From [Phialemoniopsis] sp. UDSM-2020 (Eukaryota > Ascomycota > Sordariomycetes > Thyridiales > Thyridiaceae), in contig JAEILZ010000009.1 in NCBI GenBank assembly GCA_018873225.1, forward strand, positions 5,001 through 69,000: a stretch of 64,000 bases of DNA, given 5' to 3'. Shown here piece after piece: positions 32,056-43,300 of the stretch. The notes beneath the pieces are model-generated. The model was not told the DNA's origin. It did not search any database and saw only the letters and a program-made list of their open reading frames with translations. Numbering within the stretch: the stretch's first letter is position 1; each line of letters opens with the position of its first letter. A program made the position numbers and the translations under genes.

Positions 32056-32998
32056 CTAATCCAGCTCACTCGTGACGTTAGTGAACTCGCCCTTCTCGAG
32101 CTTCGTCTTCCAGAAGATGGGGTTGGTGTCGCTGAAACCGTGCTTGACCCATCCTTCCTCCTTGACGTGATACAGGTTGATGAAGCCACCAGAGTAGGCG
32201 TCTCTGTGCGTCGCCGCAAGAATACTCCGGCGGCCTAGCTCAAGGGCATCGTCCACACTCAGGTCGTAGTTGTACTCGGCATCGAGAACTCCGTAGGCGA
32301 AAGTCTGACCGGAGCCGACGCAGAAGAGGTTGCCTGCCAGCCGTGTGCCGTCAGAGTCGATGTAGTACAGGGCAGGTCCCTCCTCCTTGGTGACGCCAGC
32401 ACACATGGTGCCCATGCTCAATCCCATGCCCTTGTACTGGTAGACCAGGTTGGCGAGAATCTTGCTGGCAGCCGCAACTGAGATGCGGCGCTTGTGTCGC
32501 AGCTCGTGCAGGCGGCACTGCATACCCAACCAAGCCAGCCAATACTGGCAATCGGCGGCGCCACCGGCCATAGTGCCCAAGAGGCAAGAGTTGATCTCGA
32601 TGACCTTCTTGACTGTTTGAGAGGCGATCCAGTTGCCGGCAGTCGCACGGGAATCGGTGGCAACGATGATGCCGCCCTGGAATCGGAAAGCAAGGGTGGT
32701 GGTACCGTGGGCAATCTTGATGGGGCAGTCGGGGTTGGATCGATCGTCTGTAGCGGCGCGAAGCCAAGATGAAGGCTGCGGACGATGCCGATTAGCTTCA
32801 AGGAATTCACAGTGCACGACTAGGCTAGTAGCCCATCGCGCGCGCAGGGCGAGGACCACTTACGTGTGCTACCGGCGGCATGGCAAACTTGAGAGAGAGG
32901 GAGGGAACGGAGTCGATGGCATCGAGCTCATCCTGGTCTGAGAAAGGCTCGTTCCGTTGGAAGGTCGGGCGGCTGTACTGAGCCACGAGGGTGTCCAT
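32056..32998 (-). CDS. pre2: 20S proteasome subunit beta type-5 (chymotrypsin-like)
   Basis: This is the catalytic beta5 subunit of the 20S core. I place two exons on the minus strand at 32998-32864 and 32775-32056 (284 residues). The propeptide ([13 protein letters not shown]..., residues 1-69) ends in AHG, and autocleavage would expose Thr70 as the nucleophile ([11 protein letters not shown]). The conserved [19 protein letters not shown] carries the Asp17 and Lys33 equivalents, and [12 protein letters not shown] carries the S1-pocket Met45 equivalent. The carboxyl half with [13 protein letters not shown] and [12 protein letters not shown] matches beta5. The 88-nt intron splices the propeptide as AH-PSSWLR. 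It shares a 0.9-kb upstream region with the mannosyltransferase gene, and co-regulation is not expected functionally. Confidence 0.96.
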
Positions 32999-33901
32999 GG
33001 TGGCTGTCGTTTGGTGGCCGCCGTACGGAGCCTGGAAGGAGGTGGAAAGTGAGACTTATGTGAAAAGCAGCCAAGGACTATCCGTCGGGATATCTGCAAT
33101 CGGAAGGGATGTGGTTGTGGTCGGGGAGTGGTGGTGGATGATGGGTAGATGAGTGATGTGGTGACGACTGAGGTATGCTTGCTCAGGCTGAAGCAGCTTG
33201 GTCGTCCTCGTCGCAGGCAGCTCCAGCACGCGTTGGCAGCTTCGAGTGGATACCTTACTTGGTGCTGGATTAGGTAAGGCCAGGCTTTGGGTGCAGGTAC
33301 CTTGCAGATTGAACCTTGTAACGGTAGCTGCCGCAGCTCAGCTGCTGCCAACTGTCAGAGCGTCTGGGCATTCCCGATACGAGCAAGACCCGTGGACCAG
33401 AGATAAGACACCAAAAGCCAATTTTGGTTACAGGGGGTCAAAAGGAGACTTTAGCTAGCACCAAGCACTAAAAGCATGCAGCAGATACGGGTCACATCGA
33501 ATCAATTTCAGGTGCCAGCTCATAATACCAAGTACCGGTAGTGTGTCCTCTTACCTCGTAAAGGGCGGCGGGCTCCCTTCAGTAAATTTTGGCGTGGATG
33601 GATTGATTGATTGATGCATCTCATCTATCCTACCCCCCGTCACTTTAATTCTCTTCTTGATCTTCTTCAGTTGTCAGCAGTGCACAGCTTTGCCTGCCCT
33701 GTGTGCTTCATCTGGGCTAGTCCTCTCGGCGGCTTCCCTTAGGCTTCTTGACCCTTTTAGATGTTTTAATTGCGCTTCCTTGCACGACGGCTCCTTGATG
33801 CATTGAGCACCCGGACCCCCAGGAGCAACCGCGTCTCCTCCTCTCCTCTTCGTGACAATCTACCGATTCCACCTCGACAGCCCCAGATCACCATCGCATC
33901 C
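32999..33901. promoter_or_regulatory. Divergent promoter region of the proteasome beta5 and mannosyltransferase genes
   Basis: The region is 903 bp long. It contains a small (ATTG)n run near 33599-33615 and pyrimidine-rich DNA before the mannosyltransferase ATG. The frame of that gene stays open to 33770, so the annotated start could be further upstream. No clear proteasome-associated control element (GGTGGCAAA) was seen. Confidence 0.45.
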
Positions 33902-35088
33902 ATGGCGCGGCCTCTTGGACCGGTTCGCCTGAAGAAGGCGAACCCTCTTACACTTGCCCTGGGCGCCGCTCTGTGCATCTTCATCATTTACTTTCTCGTA
34001 GGTCCTTCAGGGACTACTTCGACGACCTCGACGGGACCCAAGGCCGCATCCCACCCCCTATCACCACCGACCTCGCCTTTCCGCAAAACGCCGGCCAAAT
34101 CAAACGGCAAGGTAGCGCCGCCACCGGTCGCTCGCTACAATTTGAACAACGTTACCATCACGAGCGATCCCATTGGCAACAGGGAGAGCATTCTCATCCT
34201 CACCCCGCTTGCTCGTTTCTACCAGGAGTACTGGGACAACCTGCTGAGGCTCTCCTATCCCCACGACCTTATCACGATTGGGTTCATCATCCCCAAGAAC
34301 AAGGAGGGCAATGCTGCTACCGCTGCGCTGCAGGAGCAGATCACCAAGACACAGAAGTACGGCGCTGAAAAGGACCGCTTCAAGAGCATCGTTATCCTCC
34401 GCCAGGACTTCGATCCTCCTCTTCTCTCCCAGGACGAGAGTGAAAGGCACAAAATGCAGAACCAAAAGGTGCGTCGTTCGGCTATGGCCAAGGCGAGGAA
34501 CTCGTTGCTCTTCACCACCCTCGGGCCTGCCACGTCTTGGGTTCTTTGGCTCGACTCCGACATCATTGAGACTCCGCCCACCCTGATACAGGACCTTGCG
34601 AAGCACGACAAGCCCATCATTGTCCCCAACTGCTACCAGCGGTACTACAACACCGAGACGAAGCAGATGGACGCGCGTCCATACGACTTCAACAATTGGC
34701 AAGACAGCCCGACCGCCCAGGAGCTCGCCGCCAAGATGGGCCCGGATGACATTCTTCTCGAGGGCTACGCGGAGATGGCGACATACCGCGCCCTAATGGC
34801 GTACATGGAACCCGAGACTACGAGCATCGAGGAAAGCGTGCCTCTGGACGGTGTTGGCGGCACCGCGCTGCTTGTCAAGGCCGACGTCCACCGCGATGGC
34901 GCCATGTTCCCACCTTTCGCGTTCTACCATCTCATAGAAACAGAAGGATTCACCAAGATGGCGAAAAGGTTAGGGTGGCAGGCCTTTGGCTTGCCAAACT
35001 ACAAGGTCAGTCCTCGTCCTAAAATCACCGTCCCGCAGCGTTTCCCATACTAACGTTGCCTTACCAGATCTACCACTATAATGAGTAA
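33902..35088 (+). CDS. Mannan polymerase-type alpha-mannosyltransferase (GT62; Mnn9/Anp1/Van1 family)
   Basis: This is a Golgi enzyme that extends the alpha-1,6 mannan backbone on N-glycans. I place two exons at 33902-35005 and 35068-35088 (374 residues). The second exon has only six codons plus stop (IYHYNE), preceded by a perfect TACTAAC branch site and TTACCAG acceptor. Without it the protein would lose the conserved YHYNE end. A short basic cytosolic tail precedes a membrane helix at about 16-33 (LTLALGAALCIFIIYFLV), giving type II topology. SILILTPLARF opens the catalytic domain. VLWLDSDIIE carries the DxD metal motif at 218-220, and IIVPNCYQRYY and LDGVGGTALLVKADVHRDG follow. Anp1, Van1 and Mnn9 are similar, and Mnn9 is my preferred assignment because of the YHYNE end. 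Confidence 0.9.
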
Positions 35089-35768
35089 GACGATCAAACC
35101 GTCTCTCACGGGCTAATGTCACCGACCGAGGCGCAAAAGTGTTTCCTCCGAGGTCTCGGTGTCTCTTGCGCACCTGGCACAGCTAGGTGTGCACCAGAGT
35201 GGTAAAGGCCATGCTTGAAGGGCAAGCATGATGGGGGGACTTGAAGCGTTATGGGCATAGATCTGATCACGACTCACAGAGTCCCGTGTTATCTGTACGA
35301 TACGGAACGGCGTCGAGGAAAAAAGACAGCCGAGGATTCACGGGTGCATTGAGTCACATGTATAACGAGGGCATACCAAACTTCCGCATGAAAAGGCGAC
35401 GGAATCTAGAATCACATTTTTTGTTCGTATTCAGTATCAATGATGCAATGATCCTCTTGAAGAACGATGGTGACTGCTGCATGCCGCAGGTCGGTACTCT
35501 AAATGCAATGTGCTTGTGACATGTGGTATTGTATGCATCGCCTGCCCAATGTTTGATGAATTCATATAACAATCCATGCAACAGCGTTCTACTGCTGCCA
35601 TTTCTCCCATGATATGTGTTGGAAATTGATTTCAGATGTCTGTATCCAACAAAGATAGAACAGCCCCGGTGGCCAGCCGAGCTCCCCAATAATCCGTCGC
35701 AGTGTGTATCTCTATCTGTAGGCCATGGATGTGGTCTCCAGTGCAGCGCCACATGTCGCTTAACACGG
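35089..35768. other. Convergent intergenic region
   Basis: The region lies between the 3' ends of the mannosyltransferase and Pex4 genes. It is AT-richer than the flanking exons and shows nothing beyond probable UTR sequence. Confidence 0.6.
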
Positions 35769-36370
35769 TCACTCGCCGTCATAGCGGTCGTCCTGGCACG
35801 CAAACTCGACGAGCCTCCGCGTTCCCACGGCGTCGCCGCCGCGCAGCAGGGCCGCCACGTCGACGTTGAGCGGGCTGTCGGTCTCGGGGCAGCTCAGGAG
35901 CATGCGCACGGCGCGCACGCACTCGAGGACGCTGTAGGCGGGCGTCCAGGCGTCCTTGAGCAGGTCGAGGCAGATCTCGCCCGTTGTCGGCGCCACGTTG
36001 GCGTGCACGACGGACGTGACGAAGCGGATCTGCGGCGGCTGGATCGGGTAGGTCGGCGGGATGGTGATGCTCAGGAGCCAGCGGCCATCTAAAAAAGCGA
36101 AGCGCCTATTGTCAGCCTACCTGGGTCCAAAAGAGTCGTGTTGCAGAGTACGTAGCGAGAAATGGAAACGCGGACGTTGTTCCCAACGAAGAATTACTGA
36201 CCGTCGTAGCCGAACCCGATGCCCTTCCCATTGACAACGGCCTCCCAGGTCAGGAGCTCACCCTCGTTGACCGGGCCCAGGCGCTCGATACCCTTGTCCT
36301 CGGCCTTCTCGGTGTTCCATGTGTCGAGCTCCTTGATCAGCCGCTTTGTCGCACTCCGCGACCCAGCCAT
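35769..36370 (-). CDS. pex4: Peroxisomal ubiquitin-conjugating enzyme Pex4 (E2)
   Basis: This is the E2 that monoubiquitinates the import receptor Pex5 on the cytosolic face of peroxisomes, with Pex22 as anchor. I place two exons on the minus strand at 36370-36202 and 36088-35769 (162 residues). The UBC fold is complete: an amino helix with ATKRLIKELDTWN, the core RWLLSITIPPTYPIQPPQIRF, and HANVAPTTGEICLDLLKD with catalytic Cys at about 96. The usual HPN triad reads HAN, as tolerated in Pex4 proteins. The following AWTPAYSVLECVRAVRMLLSCPETDSPLNVDVAALLR is more like fungal Pex4 than Ubc1 or Ubc4. There is no membrane segment, consistent with Pex22-dependent docking. Confidence 0.9.
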
Positions 36371-37464
36371 ATTTGCTGTCGTTGGGGTTGGTCGGTTGCG
36401 AGCTTTGAAAGCTACGTTAAGCAGAACCCGAGATTGGAGCTTGCCAGTAATTAGAGGTAGGACATTATAGAGTCGTTCAATCCTGAAAATCCAATGCAGC
36501 CGTCCACAGTACAACGGAGTGGCTTGCGTCGGGGTCGAGGAATTGGAGAAGGCATGCCATCATTCGTGGAGCTAGCTCAGCCAGTACTTGAGTGGTTCTC
36601 GATACCTCGGCCCCGTCCGCGACTAGCGCACATTTCATAGACTCCCTCCTTAGTACTTTACTTCACTTTACCTAGGCTCTTCAATAATTCAACTACGTAA
36701 GGAAGAACGACACAGTAGATTGTGATATGAGAAGCTAGCTTCACTGCGTTCTTACACTGAAGTTCAGGCATTATGTACGCTCACATTCGTTGCAGATGAC
36801 CTCCTAGAATGTTCAGTACATTTCACCAATAACAGACACAGGATGAGTAGCATGGCTCAGGCAAGGTTCTCCTGTCGAAGTATCTATTGAGATGTTATTT
36901 TTTGTGCTTTTTCATAGACTTCGGTCTGGAAACCAGATCCCGCGGTTGGAGAGGCGGCTTGAGCCGCCATCTCGTTACCAAACGGAGACCCTCCATGACG
37001 CTGTCTCATGTGAAAGATATGTTCATCCGTGAAAGAAAGTAGGTACAAGTAATCATCATCTGAAATGCAAAGAAAAGTTCTTTCCATCGTGCCGCAGGTT
37101 CTACTCAGAGCACAGGAGCTTTCTGCTCTAGCGTCCCTGAGCAATACCGTGCAAGGCTATGTTCATTGCCATCATCAATTCCCATTGAGACCCATCGAGC
37201 CGTAACGACCCCAGCATCTGTGTCCGCCTCATGGCACCGTTTGAATTCGATCAGCAAATAGGAGTATTGCCACGTGGTCGCAAAGCGGCTCGAAGCTTTT
37301 TCTCGCCTCGGTACTCCCACGATCCGATAGACGGTGTGCGGAGTAGAGCAGCCTTGATTCCGGTTCCCAAGATCCGAGTCCTGTTCACGAGGGAACCAAC
37401 GCCCAAGTAAGTTGGACTAGGCGCAGCTAACAGTAAATGAGGGTGAAAGCCCATTTTCAGACTC
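36371..37464. other. Intergenic region
   Basis: This is the promoter of pex4 on its left side and the 3' flank of the large Ser/Pro-rich gene on its right. Small frames at 36884-37144 and 37105-37320 are not convincing. Nothing else is seen. Confidence 0.55.
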
Positions 37465-40395
37465 TCAAGTTGCCTGATTTTCTTTGGTCTTCCAAAATTG
37501 CATCATCCGGCTGAGTCGCTTGGCTTTGCCCACCTTGGGCTTCCTCTCCGGCTCGTTAGGGAAGGAAACCTCCATCGATAGTTTGCTTCGCTCTCCGTGA
37601 GAGGTACTGATAAGCCGATGTAGACTGGCCAGGCTGGACCTTCGTCTTCCAAAGGCAGTCGATGTGAAGGATGCGGGGCGTTCACCTCGGAATGCCGGCT
37701 GGGGTCGTGGCTGCACAAAGGCACTATCCCTGGTCATTGTCGAGTTACTGCTTGTGAGTGATGGCATGTCGCTTGAAAGTCGGACCTCGGGACCTGGCTC
37801 TCCCATCAAAAGAGACTGGATATTGTCGTCGGTTATGGAGGATGGAGCCGTCGAGATCCTGTTGGCATCATACGACATTGGGGACCGAGGAGAGGGATAG
37901 GCTGACGAATGGGACATCGTGTATGGGCTGACGGGTGCCAAAGACTGCGTAGGTAGGTGTAGAGGGCTGATATCGACGGGTGCCAGATCTCGGCCCCGAA
38001 GTGCACGCCGCGGCGATGGAGTTGTTGAACTTGACGAGTCCGCAATGTTACAGGCACTGTCCCGGGCCTCGAAGGTGAAATTTGAAACTTCTTCCTCGAT
38101 CACGTCCTCGTGAAGCGAGCTTGCGGAGTACTCCGATTTCAGGGCCACACTGGGTTGAGTCCTGTCATCGTCACTGATACCGCTGAGGTTACTGCCCCGA
38201 CGACTGAGTCCTATGGAGGAGCGACCGTCTTCCATCGTATCCGAGGCCCTTCTCCCGCAAGTCTCTGATTGATCTGTCACCCTGATATCGATGCTTGATG
38301 CTTTCTTCTCAAAAGGTATCTCCGTGTCTGGCTGTGGTGACAGCTCTGGGCTTGAAGTCTCGGGATCGGTCTCTTCCTCTTCCTCTTCCTCGTCTTCCTC
38401 GAAGACATCGGCCATGGTCGAGTTGCTGCTGAAGCGAGGGAGCCCTGCCCGGTTGAATGGGGGCATCTCCGGCGCGCTCTCGGCCCGTCTGTGGGAATAA
38501 TGCATACCGGGTCCGGTGAAACGGGTCATGCCCGCCGCGCTATGCATTTGACGCCGCGAGCTGCCCCCAGACCGTTGGGAAGCTTCCCATTCGGCATTAC
38601 GAGGAAGAGGGGTATTGAAAGGACCCAAAGCGGCATCAAGATCAATCATGGGGAATGAGGCGTCGTCATCAGGCCCAGTGCTTGGGCGAGGTCTCCAAGA
38701 TGTATCGACAGTCATCCCGCTTTGTGAATCAGTGACAAGAACCGTCGGGGTGATCGGGGTGAGTGGTGTGTTCAGTGCCTCGATAGCTTCGGGCTCATCA
38801 AAATCCATTTGTCGCGGAGGCGGTGGAGTGGGTGCCCTGCGACTTTTACGTCGTGGTTTAGACTTGCGGGTTAGAATGGAACCAGCCCATGTCCTAACTT
38901 TCTTCTTCTTCTTCTTGCTCGACTTTCTTCCCACAGACTTGTCAGCAGAGACGGTCTGTTCTTCAGCTTTCTCGAAAGATGCTGGTGCTTGCTCTGGGGA
39001 GGGGGGAGCCGGCTCAGACACGTTCACTTCTGTATCTGAGGAGCTGGAGCTGATAGGTCTGGAACGCGTCGGTGAACTGGAGCCGACAAAGGGGTCCAAG
39101 CTGAAGAAGGACCACCGTTTCGACGACTTCGATGGGCTGGGCGTCGGAGGGTTCGTTAGGTCCGGTCGAGGAAGGGGCGCCAAGTTTGGTATTGAGTTGC
39201 GTCTTCTCGGGGAAGCACCATTGTCCTCATCATCAACCAGAGTTGGGACACGCTCAAGGACAGCGCCAGCAGTGCTTGGCCGTGAGTCTGTGGTGCGGGA
39301 GGAGTTGCGAGTGTGGGAAGTCGAGGGTTCTCTATCTGCAATCGTCGAATTACTCAACGAGATGATGGATGAGATGCTGCCCGAGACAGAATGGCCCATC
39401 CGCGCGGTGACCGTGCTGGAGGTATCACTAGATACCAGAGACAACGGCCTCGGAATGAATTCCAATGTGTCTGAGAAACCAACCCGAGCCCGAGCCGGGG
39501 GTTTCGATGTTGGGGTTGGCGGCACGCTTGCAGGCTTGGGTTCACTGGGCGGGCTCGCTTTCTCAGCTGCAACCTGTGCTGTTGTCATGTGCTGCCGTAG
39601 CTCGACGTCTGGCCGGGTAGGTAGTGGCGGTATCTCCGGAAATGCGTAGTTCTCTCTACCGCCGAAATCTGCAGGACTCGAGGGCGCACTGCTGCCACGG
39701 AGGGCTGGGCTGGAGGGGTTGCTCGGTTTCAAGATCATAGACAGATCATGGCTCGAGATAGCTGCGGACCGCCTGTGAGCATGGCCGCGGCGACCAGATG
39801 GGTTGACTGGGACGAGATTTGGGGACATCATCCCACTCTCTGATTTGGTCGGACTGGTGCTCATCATTGTGATAGACTCGCCGGCTCGTAATTTGCCGCC
39901 GACGAATTCGCTGCCTCCTCGTCTATGACCTGCACCAGAAGGCCTGATGGGAATCGCGTGTGGTGACTGCGGTGACAGTGGGGGGCTGAGCAGCGCGTTT
40001 TCCGGGGAAGGTGAACCCATCGTCGCTCCGGGGTTGAAGCTAAAATTGGGCAAGGGCTGTGATCTTGAGGGCCGCTTCTCGTGCTTGGGCGCCATGTCAA
40101 AAGCGAGATCCTCTGCGTCAAGGGTTGATCTGGATCTTCTTCCCGTGGCCCGCGATAGCGAGGACGGCGCTGATGAAGTTGAGGGTCGAGCGGGAAAGAC
40201 AAAGTGCGGATTCGGTGGCGGAGGCTGCCCGCGAGGCGGCGACTGCTGCTGGGCCGAGGACGATTGATCAAGATCAACATCTTTGATGTCGCGAGAATCG
40301 GTATCGGGCAAGGTAGGAAGCATCGAGGGCGTATCGAAGTCTGTGCAAGGGCCGGCCTGAGAAGACAGGTCGCGAGCGAGAGTCGTCGCCATCAT
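37465..40395 (-). CDS. Large disordered Ser/Pro-rich fungal protein (of the type annotated cell wall proline-rich protein)
   Basis: This is a single exon of 976 residues. The protein is rich in Ser, Pro, Thr, Arg and acidic clusters and has no signal peptide, membrane segment or GPI signal. That argues against a true wall protein despite the name such orthologues often carry. Conserved-looking islands are GAGHRRGGSEFVGG (about residue 150), ARVGFSDTLEFIPRPL, a basic block KKKKKKVRTWAGSILTRKSK (about 500-520), an EEDEEEEEEETD run, and the final LSRMMQFWKTKENQ. Many S/T-P sites suggest a phosphoregulated cytoplasmic or nuclear protein (inference). The family assignment is from memory of similar filamentous-fungal proteins and the function is unknown. 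A 344-codon frame on the opposite strand (38615-39649) is a compositional shadow. Confidence 0.75.
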   Translation of the reverse strand: MMATTLARDLSSQAGPCTDFDTPSMLPTLPDTDSRDIKDVDLDQSSSAQQQSPPRGQPPPPNPHFVFPARPSTSSAPSSLSRATGRRSRSTLDAEDLAFDMAPKHEKRPSRSQPLPNFSFNPGATMGSPSPENALLSPPLSPQSPHAIPIRPSGAGHRRGGSEFVGGKLRAGESITMMSTSPTKSESGMMSPNLVPVNPSGRRGHAHRRSAAISSHDLSMILKPSNPSSPALRGSSAPSSPADFGGRENYAFPEIPPLPTRPDVELRQHMTTAQVAAEKASPPSEPKPASVPPTPTSKPPARARVGFSDTLEFIPRPLSLVSSDTSSTVTARMGHSVSGSISSIISLSNSTIADREPSTSHTRNSSRTTDSRPSTAGAVLERVPTLVDDEDNGASPRRRNSIPNLAPLPRPDLTNPPTPSPSKSSKRWSFFSLDPFVGSSSPTRSRPISSSSSDTEVNVSEPAPPSPEQAPASFEKAEEQTVSADKSVGRKSSKKKKKKVRTWAGSILTRKSKPRRKSRRAPTPPPPRQMDFDEPEAIEALNTPLTPITPTVLVTDSQSGMTVDTSWRPRPSTGPDDDASFPMIDLDAALGPFNTPLPRNAEWEASQRSGGSSRRQMHSAAGMTRFTGPGMHYSHRRAESAPEMPPFNRAGLPRFSSNSTMADVFEEDEEEEEEETDPETSSPELSPQPDTEIPFEKKASSIDIRVTDQSETCGRRASDTMEDGRSSIGLSRRGSNLSGISDDDRTQPSVALKSEYSASSLHEDVIEEEVSNFTFEARDSACNIADSSSSTTPSPRRALRGRDLAPVDISPLHLPTQSLAPVSPYTMSHSSAYPSPRSPMSYDANRISTAPSSITDDNIQSLLMGEPGPEVRLSSDMPSLTSSNSTMTRDSAFVQPRPQPAFRGERPASFTSTAFGRRRSSLASLHRLISTSHGERSKLSMEVSFPNEPERKPKVGKAKRLSRMMQFWKTKENQAT

Positions 40396-43300
40396 TGCTA
40401 CCGTTCTGCCGCAACGAACTGAACGAGCAGCTAGAATACCAGGAACAACATCGAAACAAATGGCTGATGCTTCGGGACAAGAGATTGGTTTAGTGCGTGC
40501 CGGCTATGAAAATGCTCGATTATGTTCCCTTGATATTGTCGTTTATGGCGAAGCCGGTCGAAATGGGCCAGGACGTCTATCGATGTTGGGGTTAGACCTC
40601 CAATCCAAGAGCGCAGGCAATATAATTGAGGTCTCGTCGAAGAACAGAGTACGCAGAGCGACGACCAGAGAATACTCACTTCAAATTCAATTCGTCGTGA
40701 CCAAGGGAATCGTAACAATCGCAGACGATGGAGAAATCAAAAATGCAATGCTAGAATGACTTAAAGTTGAAGTCTCGATGTCTTGAATGGAGTGGATGCA
40801 ATTAAGAAAAAAGGAGTGGACGGGCAAGACCAGCGCGAGATTTGGGAAATCTACGTGCTGGAATTGGCCCAGTTGAAGAGGATGCCGTCGCAAAGAGGCG
40901 AGAAGGTGAGGAGGACGGTGAGGATGGAGATGTTTGTTGGAGTGTGGACGGGATGCGCGGGCAAGGAGGGAGAAACGCAGGTTCTCATGGAGACGCTCCA
41001 GTCACTGGGCTCTCTCACTCTTTCCAGGTTACTACTGCTGCGCTAGCCTAGGGGACTGCGGGTGGTCTGGTCTGGTGCGGTGCGTCTGCGTCCTCGCAGG
41101 CAGCCAGAAGAAAACAGTGGGGTGGGAAGACTGGAGGGCGCCCCCCCAGGCTTGCCAGGCTAAGGACAGGGAGGTGCATGGGCCGAGACAGCGGGTGGGT
41201 ATCAACGAAGGCCAAGGTGGTAGGGCGTTGGTTTCTGTGTACTTTATGTACTGTTACGGAGTACCTTTCACTTGTCAGAATAACTACCAGACCTGCCTCT
41301 TCGAGTATGAATCAAGTCTCTCGAGTAGATCACTCTATCTCCTGTTATGACTTACTACGTAGAGGCAAGAGGCAGTCGAGTGAAAACATGGCATTATTCA
41401 CAAGCTGAAAGCCACTTTCAAGGTTTGCTAGTGCCCGGGTCGCTCGTGAAAAGAAAAATTCGCTCTAATTCCTTGGGCTTAACTGGGCTTAATGGGCACG
41501 CTTGCTCCGGGCCTAGGATAGGTAACTATCGTCACCAAAAAGAAAAGTAAAGTTGGCGGCGGCGTGGGCGGGAGATGGGACATTGATGGAGAGGGCGGCC
41601 AAGCGGCGTGTGTGTTTGTGTGTGCGTGTGGATGGGTGGGCCTGGACCGTATTTGGTGGCATTGGCACGGTACGCCCGTACTGCGACTTTTAATGACTGG
41701 GTCCTCGTTTTCGACCATTCAGGAGGCCCGAGTCGCTCTATCGGCCAGGGACAGGGGCCTGTTGCTGCCGACGCGACATGGGGGTCCTGTACGAGATGGA
41801 TGATGCGGCACGGGAGACGGAGTATTCCTCCATTCCTTACCTTGCCTGTACCTGGTTTGCCGGCTCAGACACAAAAAACGACTCTTTGTTTGACCTTGAC
41901 ACGCACTCTATTTGATCTGCGAGAGGCATGGGCAATTGATATCGAAGCAATGTCTTGACACATGTCGTAGGCTTCAATCCCTAGGTACTTAAGTAGAGTA
42001 CAGCGCCTGCAATCTGTAACTGCACAGCGAGATGAACGAATGTGCTCCCTCGCCATCTCGACCTGCTCACCTCAGCGAACCCCTGTTCCTGGCCTGCCTG
42101 CCTTCACTGGGGTGATCAAGATGGTCGCTCCGTTTGTGAGGAATACAGACATCATTGCGATGCCTCCAAGTCCTTCCTAGAGCCAGTATTGGGGCTGTGC
42201 CGCCGCAACGAGCTCCCCTTGTCTGTTCCCCTTCGATACGGAGCCTTTCCATTGTTTGGTTTCAACTTGACTGCCAGTCTTGCCGGCCAAAGGATCTCAT
42301 CTCCCCACCCATGATTACCCGCATGGGAAATGGTGGTAGATTCGCGGAGGTTACAATTCGGGCTGGTCCCCACTTGGGTCCTGGGACCGAGGGGAGATGG
42401 CCAGCTGAGAGTGGTCCCTGGAGCGCCGCGCTGCCCCTCTGCCCCTGAACCACTTCTGCAACCTTTGACCTTTTGAGCCAAGCGATCCCAATCGAGCAAT
42501 GATGCACCAACAGGGGTCCGCGCATTGTTCAGGTTCATGAACCTCTCTCCCGAGAAATTAGCATCTACGTACCTCCGTATGCCTGCATGATGGCTCGGAT
42601 GGACACATGTACAACAAAGGCAAACAAGGTTTCGACCTTGTGTTGTACAGAAGGATACACCCATCCACATTGCAGGGACGTACATAACTACGTACATACA
42701 TGGAAATGCACATTTACAAACACACATGGGATCTCGTAGATTCACTGCGAACACCGGGCTACAGCCTTACCAGCTGCTTCACTTGCTCTGTAATTCTCAT
42801 CGGGTTATTAGCAGGACTATTGTGCTTTTCCTTTACACTCATCTTGGCACGTGCGACATCGCGTGTTATTACACAGCATGGCGAGCATCAAATATGACAT
42901 CTCCTCTCAACAATTCCTACATACTTGGCCCCCTGCTTTGACACACGTCACTTTTCGCAAGATATTGATCCGAGGCTGTGGAGATTGGGTGATCTAAGAA
43001 TATCTTTTAGACCTGGCTCAATGGATCCAATAATGCACAGACTTAAGGTGCCGGAGGACGGGAGGTTACGAAGTAGAATCGCAATTTGACCACAGTGGAC
43101 TCATTTCCCCGAATTCCGTCAAGTACATAAAACGCCTGTGCCTTCTTGGTTGTATTACAGCTAGAGTATTGAAGGAGCCTACACGTTCTTGATCTCATGA
43201 GTTTCGCTTGGCAAACGTTCTGGCAAGTGGTTCTGGAGACACCTTGGAGTTTGACGGATGCGTTGGCATTATCAAATTGAGCAGCGAAAGCTGTTTGTTG

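Noticed and set aside
33599..33615. (ATTG)n microsatellite as a feature of interest
   Set aside because: It has only about four units, too short to be notable.
38615..39649. 344-codon open frame on the plus strand
   Set aside because: It is exactly antisense to the Ser/Pro-rich gene. Ser/Pro codon bias on the coding strand leaves the opposite frame free of stops, and the product has no domain.
42152..42754. 200-codon minus-strand frame
   Set aside because: It is Cys-rich and low-complexity with no recognisable domain, and there is no sign of coding bias.
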